This document shows, piece by piece, positions 55,612 to 64,000 of a DNA stretch of 64,000 nt (its first letter is position 1; each line of letters opens with the position of its first letter). Origin of the DNA: Schistocerca nitens (Eukaryota; Arthropoda; Insecta; Orthoptera; Acrididae); the NCBI RefSeq assembly GCF_023898315.1, contig NC_064625.1, forward strand, positions 101,170,269 through 101,234,268. Reading direction: 5' to 3'. Under the pieces are notes generated by a model. It saw only the letters and a program-made list of their open reading frames with translations. It did no database searches and had not been told where the DNA came from. The position numbers and the translations under genes are program-made.

Positions 55612-56290
55612 ATACAATTTCAGTGTTTGGAAGTTTTTTTTTTTTACTCGTGGTACGAAACCTTGCTTCTTGCCAAATTTCATGATTCTAGGTCAACAAG
55701 AAGTACCCTATAGGTTGTGATGAGTGATTTTTCAAGTATCAAAATATGTGACATAAATGGCCAATTCTTTTAAATGCATTGATTTAGAAGATTAAACTTT
55801 TTATACCACCAAGGGATCATAGACATTAGTAAATGACACAAGTGTCACCTTGATAGATCTAGACAAATGGGTCTTAACAGATAGACAGACAATTACAAAT
55901 GACAAAGATTTTTTTGTGTGATATAATACTAATTAACAGTTTTTGGATTTTATTCCTTTACTTGTACTTTGAAACCATGCTCCTTGACAAATTTCATGAT
56001 TATAGTTCAACAGAAAGTTTGATGTATGTTTTGATGAGTGAGTTTGCGAGCATCAAAATGTGTGACATAAGTGGCAGTATCTTTTGATTCCATTTACTTA
56101 GAAGCTTAAATGTTTTTGCATTGTCAAGGTACCACAGACCTCAGTATGTGACATAAATTTAATCTTGATACATGTACACATGTTTGAGAAAAAGGGGTCT
56201 TAACAGTCAGAAAGAGAGGCAGACAACAAAGCAATACTGTAAGGGTTCCATTTTTACCAATTGAGTCACAGAAACCTAAGTACCAGTCAC
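55612..56290. repeat. Tandem units of the same family as 48000-50274
   Basis: Two units (about 55625-55915 and 55915-56230) show the same landmark order: ccttgcttcttgccaaattt, catgattct, gtaccctata, atgtgtgacataa, gtcttaacag and agacagac. The end reads taagggttccatttttacca, then cagaaacctaa. It lies 5 kb from the first array, separated by other insertions, so both may be parts of one older element. Confidence 0.68.
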
Positions 56291-56404
56291 GTCCCAATGT
56301 TTCTTTCTGCCATTCTGTTACATCGCCACATCGACCCATCTGACTGTGCTAGTGATAGTCATTTAGTGTGTCACTGTGTCCTGGTGCAAGTCTTCCAATT
56401 GGAT

Positions 56405-57104
56405 CCAGAATGAGATTTTCACTCTGCAGCGGAGTGTGCACCGATATGAAACTTCCTGGCAGATTAAAACTGTGTGCCGAACTCGGGACCTTTGCCTTTT
56501 GTGGGCAAGTGCTCTAACCGAGCTACCCAAGCATGTCTCATGACCCATGCTCACAGATTTAATTCCGCCAGTACCTCATCTCCTACCTTCCAAACTTTAC
56601 AGAAGCTCTCTTGCGAACCTTGCAGAACTAGCACTCCTGAAAGAAAGGATATTGCGGAGACATGGCTTAGCCACGCCTTGGGGATGTTTGCAGAATGAGA
56701 TTTTCACTCTGCAGCGGAGTGTGCACTTATATGAAACATCCTGGCATTCGTGCTTAGGTAGCTCAGTTGGTAGAGTACTTGCCCGCAAAAGGCAAAGGTC
56801 CTGAGTTCGAGTGTCGGTCCGGCACACAGTTTTAATCTGCAAGGAAGTTTCATATCAGCACACACTCTGCTGCAGAGTGAAAATCTCATCCTGGAAACAT
56901 CCCCAAGGCTGTGGCTAAGCCATGTTTCCGCAATATCCTTTCTTTCAGGAGTGCTAGTTCTGCAAGGTTCACAGGACAGCTGTGAGGATGGGGCGTGAGT
57001 CATGCTTGGGTAGCTCAGTTGGTAGAGCACTTGCCCGTGAAAGGCAAAGGTCCCGAGTTCGAGTCTCAGCCCGGCACACAGTTTTAATCTGCCAGGAAGT
57101 TTCT
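56405..57104. repeat. Palindromic tRNA-like repeat, copy 2, with 12-bp target duplication
   Basis: The direct repeat ttccaattggat lies at 56393-56404 and 57105-57116. Inside, the arms (about 56410-56695 and 56870-57104) are inverted copies, with a partial extra copy in the middle. tRNA-like units with A box tagctcagttggtagagc and B box gttcgagtctc occur at 56755-56822 and 56999-57076 (+) and, degenerate, at about 56478-56535 (minus). The + units are flanked by ggcacacagttttaatctgc. This is the same family as 50275-50586. Confidence 0.8.
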
Positions 57105-57116
57105 TTCCAATTGGAT

Positions 57117-57993
57117 GCCAATTTGGTGATAAGCATTTCCCTGACCTATGCCAGCTATCCAACTTGGCAGAAAGGGAATCTACAGTTTCAAGTGGAATCT
57201 GAATGGATGTCATTTCTGATCAAACTTCACATGACTGAGAGTTGAATTCTAGGTAAACAGCTGATTGAAATTTTCCAGGATTTAGCCAAGATTTAGTCCC
57301 ACAACTTTTCAGTTTCTAGGGACGTGCTTTATCGGTAGGCCACCAGGTCTGATTGATCCCATGCAGTTGACTGGTACATATGTGCATGCGGGCACACATA
57401 TACACACACAGACACACACAGTGCAGTGTTACGTGGCTTTATGCTTAATTACAGACTTACTATTTTATCAGTTGATCTGTTTTCACTGTGTAACACCTGC
57501 TGTTTACGTCCTTCTTCGTTGCTGAGCGATGTATCACTTTTCATTCTGACACCACAACTCTTCCTTTCCTATATCTTTACTATTTTTTATCTATATAAAT
57601 GATGAATTATTGGTTTTGCCGTTTAACAACTTTTTAATAACTGTGTAAGTATTACAGGCATCAGGTCCCACCTAATGTGTCACCCGCCTATACATTTTAC
57701 ATGAGCCTTTCAAGACTCGATCAATCTGTTTACAAAGAGAAAGCAGAATATCTCTTCCTTTGACGTTGTCCAACAACGACCTAGGAAGCTCGACGCCCTC
57801 GTGGCCCAGGTTCTTCCATGGCTCGCGATAGTTTGCAGCATTCGTTTTATTCCTTGCCCACTTGCTGCTATGTAGAACTTTCGTGGTGATCGTTGGGCAA
57901 TGTCTTCCACGTTATCTGCAACATAAATAAACTTTCTTCCCACAGTATATCTGAAAACCCAAAAACAAACTTAAAGAACATAATAATAATAAC
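57117..57993. other. Unassigned intronic sequence
   Basis: No supported coding region is visible. The frame at 57943-57710 on the minus strand has no recognised domain. Confidence 0.4.
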
Positions 57994-58007
57994 TGTTCTT
58001 ACAATTA

Positions 58008-58145
58008 ATGATATGAATATAATAGAAACAAACATTCCACATGGGAAAAATATATTAAAAAAAGGATGCTGTGACTTACCAAACGGGAAAGCGCTGGTAG
58101 ATAGACACAATAAATGTCTGCTTGTGTCTGTATATGCGCGGATGG

Positions 58146-58202
<57 letters not shown>

Positions 58203-58442
58203 AGTGTGTACCTGTCCCTTTTTCCCCTTAAGGTGAGTCTTTCTGCTCCCGGGATTGGAGTGACTCCTTACCCTCTCCTTTAAAACCCACATCCTTTCGT
58301 CTTTCCCTCTCCTTTCCTCTTTCCTGATGAAGCAACCGTGGGTTGCGAAAGCTTGATATTTGTGTGTGTTTGTGTGTTTTTTGTTGTGTCTATCTACTGG
58401 TGCTTTCCTGTTTGGTAAGTCACAGCATCCTTTTTTTAAATA
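58008..58442 (+). mobile_element. Penelope-like terminal units in inverted arrangement, no coding
   Basis: The direct repeat tgttcttacaatta lies at 57994-58007 and 58443-58456. The left part begins atgatatgaatataa, like the left end of the element at 48320. It is followed by a short (about 60 bp) arm, then directly by the full terminal unit in the opposite orientation (58111-58442). A (TG)n run occupies 58148-58195. It is a coding-free version of the 48320-49652 structure. Confidence 0.75.
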
Positions 58443-58467
58443 TGTTCTTACAATTATTTGTATACTG

Positions 58468-59938
58468 TATTTACTCGAATCTAAGCCGCACTTTTTTTCC
58501 TGTTTTTGTAATGCAAAAAACCACCTGCGGCTTAGAATCGAGTGCAAAGCAAGCGGAAGTTCTGAAAAATGTTGGTGGGTGCCGCCACAACTAACTTCTG
58601 GCATCGAATATATGTAGCGCTACACAGGCATGCCTTGTAGGCACAAAGATAAATACTGGCGCCAAAACCTCTGTGTCAGTAAATAAATTTAAAAAAAATG
58701 TGGAAGACGAGCTTTTTTCTCCACCCCGAGTTTTGACCACTGCATTTTCATACATTATCCAACGAAGTAAATACAAATTCTGTATTGTTCATCTTCGAAT
58801 GTAGCAGCATTTCAATGTACAATGAAAATCCGACTGGCAAGATTGTTTGGGATGTTTGTCAATATGGCCAACTCTACGTTCTGAATTTTTTCCTACCTGT
58901 GAGAAGAGATGGTTGCTAATAGGAACTTTTATGAATTGTGAATCACACGCAGCATTCTCTTGACCATAGGAATAATACGAATATAAACATTTTTCCATGT
59001 ATTGTTTTGTGTTTGCTGCTATCTCATTTAAATCCTGTCTGCCTAATAAACTACGAAACTAGAGTGAGACAACAGCAAATGCAGAAGAATATACATATCA
59101 TGTCATGTTTATATTCATATAATTCTTATGCCTAATAGTGATACAGTCAGAAATGAAGCACGGCAGTTGACTAGATTTTTAAATCTAAGATGACTCTAAT
59201 TTTTGTGCAGAATGTAATGTACTAAAGAGGCGCCTGCAAAGATTTTCAAACGGAGAAAAATTTTTGCTAAACTCTCGTTCAGAACATCTTCTATCATACG
59301 CAGTCTATTATTTGGTTTTTGTTAATCATTATCAAAGAAAGCAGCAGTGTAAGTAACAACAAATAGCAGTCTCTCACCATTGTTTCACTAATGAGACGAT
59401 TCCTCTCTTTTTTTTTAATTGTAAGCGGCGGTAGTGCGCACAGAAGCAAGCCATGCTGCGAGCGGTGACAGGCCATAAACATGCACTATCAGAATGCGAC
59501 AAACAATGCATGACACAGTACAGTAATGGATTTTCAGCTTAGAGTGACATAAACACCTATAACAAAGAAAACGGTGCTTATCAGATCAAAGAGAAATAAG
59601 CAATCAATTCAAACCAGAAGAAGCACGTGAAAAAGGAAGGGTACCCATATAAAAATGGACGGAGCGCCTGACGCATAGCAATGGCTACCTGGTAAAGCTT
59701 AACTGCTAAGCTTACGACTCGAACCAAACTACTGTAGCTGTATCGTCATTCATTCAACATAAATTGTGTCTCATATTACAATGGACCAACTTTATTTCGA
59801 TTTGGAGATGCGGCTTAAAACTTTTCTCTCCCCTTGAATTTCGAGTCTCAAATCTCAGGTGTGGCTTAGCTTCGGGAAAATTTTTTTTCCTTGATTTCGA
59901 GTCTCATTTTTCAGGTGCAGCTTAGATTCGAGTAAATA
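58468..59938. mobile_element. 1.5-kb TIR element of unknown superfamily
   Basis: The ends are tatttactcgaatctaagc and its inverse. Close to the right end a subrepeat with tttcgagtctca and caggtg[c/t][a/g]gcttag occurs twice (59838-59938), and aaaccacctgcggcttagaa lies near the left end. No transposase coding was recognised. It is probably a non-autonomous DNA transposon. Confidence 0.6.
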
Positions 59939-59996
59939 AGTTAAGTCTTGGTTGATTTAATGAGGAGTGGGACAGGCCTAAGCCTTGTGACACCAC

Positions 59997-59999
<3 letters not shown>

Positions 60000-60059
<60 letters not shown>
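60000..60059. repeat. (AC)n microsatellite
   Basis: About 30 uninterrupted AC dinucleotides lie 170 bp upstream of exon 5. Confidence 0.95.
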
Positions 60060-60060
<1 letters not shown>

Positions 60061-60228
60061 ACTTCACTGGCATAACATACATTGGTGGTGGAGTGTCAAC
60101 CAGTTCTATGCCATCTGTAGCACTCCAAAGTGACTGGTGTGCAGTTTTAAAGGAGTTCCTATCATTCCCTCACTGGACTGATGAGAGACATCTCTCAACT
60201 AACACTGATTCTTGACACTGTGGTGCAG

Positions 60229-60381
60229 GTGGAGAGTGAAGTGGAGAAGCTGCGTGCCAAAGCAGCCTCTCCAGCGGACGGAGGAGACCACACGTCCCAG
60301 GCGGTGGCGGAGTGCCTGCGGGGCCAGCTGGATGGCGAGCGCAGCGTGCGGAGGCGGCTGGAGCGGCAGCTGCAGGCAATG
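60229..60381 (+). CDS. Internal exon 5 of the host coiled-coil protein
   Basis: The exon has 153 nt, phase 0 on both sides, acceptor gtggtgcag and donor gtaggt. It encodes 51 residues: V-E-S-E-V-E-K-L-R-A-K, a short Pro/Gly-containing break, then the module L-R-G-Q-L-D-G-E-R-S-V-R-R-R-L-E followed by R-Q-L-Q-A-M. The open frame continues after the donor into low-complexity Gly/Ala sequence. I treat that as intron because the donor matches consensus and phase. Further exons must lie beyond 64000 or be too short to see. Confidence 0.78.
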
Positions 60382-61119
60382 GTAGGTGTGGGGGCGGCGG
60401 CTGTGGCCGGAGCTGGGAGCGTGGCTGTCTCTGGAGCCGGGAGCCGGCCCTGCCGCCACGCCGTGCTCGCCTTCTAGGGCTCCTCTCTGGAGCTCTGCCG
60501 TAGTTTGTTGCTTTCTGTCTCCGTGTACGTCCCCGCATCTGTCGCCCAATCAGTGTCAACCTTTTGTGACGGCATAACGAATATGAACGTGTACTGTACT
60601 AGCAGCTTCTAGACATGGCCACATCTAGAGATTGTACTTTAGTATTCATTACTTCCTCCCATCTGTACCCTGCCCAGTCTCCCCTCCATCAACTTTTTTT
60701 CTTTTTTTTAAATGTCAGGAACTTGTAGTTTCCAGTAATACATAGCTCTTACTAGAAGTCACTAGCAGCCCACTGTTATGAATACCAACCTTTATCATTT
60801 AAACAAATTGTGCTTAACATCTTAATCTACGACTCTTTTGTCACTTTTCAGTACGGTCTCCAGTTCTCTGCAGATCATTAATTATACTTGCTATGATGTA
60901 CATCTTTAATTATGCTTGTTATGTTTATATAACAGCTTTCAAAAATGTTGTAAATGGTTTTGGAAATTGATCAGTGGGTGTGGGTGGGGAGGGGGGAGGG
61001 GGGGGGGGATGGAGGGTTGTGTATGTAAGTTTTGAAAGCAAACATGAAAAAGTGAGCTTCTACCAGAAAATAAAGATATATAACACATTTGGAAACTATA
61101 GAAACATGGTATAAACGGT
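60382..61119. other. Intronic sequence after exon 5
   Basis: GC-rich just after the exon, then AT-rich. A G-rich run (gggtggggaggggggagggg) lies at about 60981-61009. No other feature is supported. Confidence 0.5.
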
Positions 61120-61610
61120 TTCAAAATTTTAGTAGTGTCAGAACAGTAAAGAATTTTTTTCTGCAGTGGTCTGGAGCATCTCTTTTAGTAGAAGTCATGT
61201 CAGGCTGCCAAGAGATACTGACGCACATCTTTCTGGATACCTTCCAGGGCCTCGTAGTGGTGGCCTCCCGACTTCACGTTTTCAGAAGTGAAAAAATTAT
61301 AGTGTGTGCTGAGTTGGGTCTGTAAGCTGGGAAGACATTCCCACCCAAAGATTTGACAGTTTTGTCCACAGTGACATGAGCAGTGTGATGCTGCGTATTA
61401 TCGTGCTGCTGATTGGTCTTTATCGGGAGCTTATCATACAGTGCACAGTGGAGCTTCAAAAGTGCCTAGTTGTAGCGGATAGCATTTATTCTTCCTGTAA
61501 CTTCACCAGCATATTACTCTGCTGTTGCTTCCATTTCTAATGGTGAATCCAAATGGTGCAATTTATTTCAGATTCATAATTACAGACCCAGCTTTCATCG
61601 AAAAGTTGTT
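61120..61610 (-). pseudogene. Mariner transposase remnant
   Basis: On the minus strand, near 61420-61270, H-D-N-T-Q-H-H-T-A-H-V-T and N-V-F-P-A-Y-R-P-N-S-A resemble the second-Asp box and the P-x-Y-S-P-D region of a mariner transposase. Everything else is eroded. Confidence 0.45.
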
Positions 61611-62144
61611 ATCTTAACCTCAACCCTCATGGGTTCTTCTCGTAACTTTGTGGTCATTGGTCAGTAAATGTCAGACCCAACAGGTACAAACATATGATAA
61701 CTCAAGCTTTGAATCATTTCCTGCGCTTCTTATATCCTGCTGCAAGTTTTATTGTGAATTCAGTCACAGTGAGACTTCTGTCTCTTGTAATACAGTTGAC
61801 TACTCTTTACTTGTCATGTACTGTGGAGGCAGTTGGAAGTCAACCACAGTGAGAATCACCTCAGCTACTTGTTTTTACATCTTTGAAGTTAATGTTAATA
61901 ACATCCACTACAGCTGGATTAAGGTACATTTACTATGTCTCAACTGGTATTGTTCAGTGAGCATCAGGTGGTACTGCCAATAGTCTTGATAACAAATCCT
62001 CACAGAACTGGGCTGATATCATAACTCAAGAAGTCTAATCATCTTACATAAAGTTGTTGGCAGTTGTAGGCACATTCTAGTCTAGTGTGCTCATCATGCC
62101 ATATTTCCTGCACTTAACTGCACTCTGTACTTCTGCCAGGAGAT

Positions 62145-62195
<51 letters not shown>

Positions 62196-64000
62196 CATCA
62201 TGCCCCAGAAAGTGTATTCAGTGTTACTTGAGATGATTAGACATTCCAGGTCATCATATTGCCTCAATTCTGTGAGAATTTGTTACAAGGACTGTGGACA
62301 GTCTCTGTTTGCTGAATGAAACCAGTTGTGACATAGCTGTGATATTTCTTAATAACATTAACATGAACTAACTGTGGTGCACAGGATGATTGAGATCATC
62401 TGTGAAATTTTGCATCCATCTCCTAAGACTGTTCACACACATACACACACCTCCATAAGGGTATTAAAGTCTGAGGTGAATTTCAGCAACAGATTTGTTC
62501 TCTTCAGCAAGGAATTTAAGACCAAAGTGCTGTTTACATGAAACAATTATGTCAGCCATTTTGTAAATACACAACATTAAAGTTAATGAATGACATCACA
62601 GTATGTCAACATATAGTGTAAGGTCTGCAGATTATTGAATTGTCATTAGTTTATTAAAACATTTTAACAGCAGTTGTAACAAGAATTTCTCATGATTTTT
62701 TTAACAATCTTCACACTACTTCCCATTTGAACATCAGATCTTTACAAGCCCATCAGAATTACTTTGCTTTCACTTTGTCTGTTTTCTCCTGGATTGCCTG
62801 TTCAATTGCCTTATTTTGTGATAATATGATGGTCACAAGACATTAGCTGTTACAGTTTTCTTGTAACTCTTAGACGTGGTTATACTTAGAAATGACACTT
62901 AAATTAACCCCCACTGCTCCCAACAAAATGAACGTTTATTGATTAGTTTTTAGAAGAATGATGTTATGGTAACCCAGTTGTACAGCTCTCTCAAAGGCTA
63001 CCAGCTGTGGTGACTTGCAGTCCATGAAAGTTCAACTGATCTGATAGTTGCTCTTTCCAAATATGGATGCTAGATGCCAATAGGTGGTTCAAAATACTCA
63101 TCCTACACTATATGTGAACCTGTACATATTTTGCCAGTGAGTGATCTCTGTGTTGGGAACATGGTTGCTGCATGTCAAAAGTAATATACACTTTATACGG
63201 AACAATGAATATTTCCACTCCTGAATTCTGCACATTTGATTATTTTGTAGTGGTGGGACATGATGTAGGAGATACCACTGTTACCATAGTGCTATTAGAC
63301 GTGCATCATACTTCACACAGTTTTTGAAGGTTTCCTTTTTTCATACAAGGTGGTAGGGCAGGACATTGCTCATATTCTAGGCATCTATGATGCTGTTATG
63401 GAAAGGGGTGTTGAAACATCATGATGCTTTCCTGATTGTATTTTGTGCTTTTTGGCTTATATTAGAAAGTTGCTGCATTTAAATTCTTTCTTTATTTATT
63501 TTATCTGATTGTACAGTCTTGACAATTTGGATTTGTAACATTCTTTTGTTCCAAACCACATTAGATCGATGAAAATCCAACAGAGTTCCTCTCATCCACT
63601 GTCATGTGACTGACTGCTATGGAAGTATACTGATCACAGCTGTCAGTCATGATTAGGTCAGTGATGAAATCGTGCCACCACCATATACCATGTCCACACT
63701 TCTTTATGATTTGTGCTACATCCTTTTAAAGTCTGCCACTCAAAATACAAAACATGGCTGTGCTTGATGGTGACTAGTCATAGTCATCAGTGTCACTGGA
63801 GTAGCAGTTTGCTTCTGAGCACTGTGAGAATGAGGGCTGTTATTATATGCCTCTCAATTAGTTGAGACTTTCAGGGAAGAAGTTTGCCTAGATCTCATAG
63901 GGGTTAAACTAACATACATGGCCTGCATATTAAGAATGTTTTATAATTTTTTGATTTTATTACTAGTACAGCTCACAGTAGTTCAAGTTTTTAAGTAGGA
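61611..64000. other. Intronic sequence, nothing recognised except a (TG)n run
   Basis: A (TG)n microsatellite lies at 62149-62192. Otherwise I found no coding similarity, TIRs or tRNA-like units. Any next exon of the host gene is not evident here. Confidence 0.45.

Noticed and set aside
56755..57076. Genuine tRNA genes
   Set aside because: A- and B-box motifs are good, but the units are embedded in inverted repeats, recur with mutations, and I could not form a convincing acceptor stem or a normal T33 anticodon loop.
60170..60577. Open frames around exon 5 on both strands
   Set aside because: The + frame beyond the consensus donor at 60382 is Gly/Ala low complexity; the minus frames are shadows. 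Only 60229-60381 fits splice sites and phase.

Overview
This window looks like nuclear DNA of an insect with a large, transposon-filled genome. The set of repeats (RTE-type LINEs ending in CAA repeats, Penelope-like elements, Tc1/mariner elements, several tRNA-derived SINE types) and the intron sizes suggest an orthopteran, probably a Schistocerca-type locust. That assignment rests on remembered repeat families, not on a search. There is no prokaryotic organisation. The only host gene I can support is a set of five GC-rich internal exons on the + strand at 8395-8786, 21656-21953, 35678-35917, 44009-44203 and 60229-60381. Each lies between AG and GT splice sites and all junction phases agree (2, 0, 0, 0), giving about 426 codons over 52 kb. 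They encode a charged coiled-coil protein with a Gln/Ser-rich linker and a recurring L-R-x-x-L-x-x-E-R-x-x-R-R-x-L-E module. The first and last exons lie outside the window and I cannot name the gene; a Ski/Sno/Dach-type C-terminal coiled coil is one possibility.

Almost everything else is intronic transposable-element mosaic. Region 0-8 kb: a broken Gypsy-type LTR retrotransposon (minus strand) is cut by a Tc1-like element and two RTE LINE fragments, followed by Tc1-like copies, one of which carries a Penelope-like insertion. Region 8.8-13 kb: a LINE tail directly behind exon 1, a small palindromic element, a mariner fold-back element, a Tc1-like element and a SINE. Region 14-20 kb: an RTE fragment, then a mariner split by a 3.7 kb LINE that keeps a 1012-codon ORF2 but has a substituted reverse-transcriptase catalytic residue. 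Region 22-31.6 kb: a TIR element carrying an RTE fragment, a SINE, a 294-bp Penelope-like terminal unit, and a long-TIR DNA transposon whose left TIR holds a 3.3 kb near-full-length RTE.

Region 31.8-44 kb: decayed LINE and mariner copies, a second mariner fold-back, a degenerate repeat array, a 1.3 kb mariner with TA-flanked TIRs, a Tc1-like element and a SINE that ends 28 bp before exon 4. Region 44.3-60 kb: another RTE, mariner remnants, tandem units of about 300-340 bp, a Penelope-like element with GIY-YIG coding flanked by 395-bp inverted arms, three palindromic tRNA-like repeats, a LINE split cleanly at a TA by a Tc1-like element, and a 1.5 kb TIR element. The last 3.6 kb after exon 5 are mostly unassigned intron.

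The most distinctive theme is palindromy. Three unrelated classes (mariner, Penelope-like, tRNA-derived) each occur as head-to-head inverted copies, several with clear target-site duplications. Transcribed as part of the host intron, these would form long hairpins.
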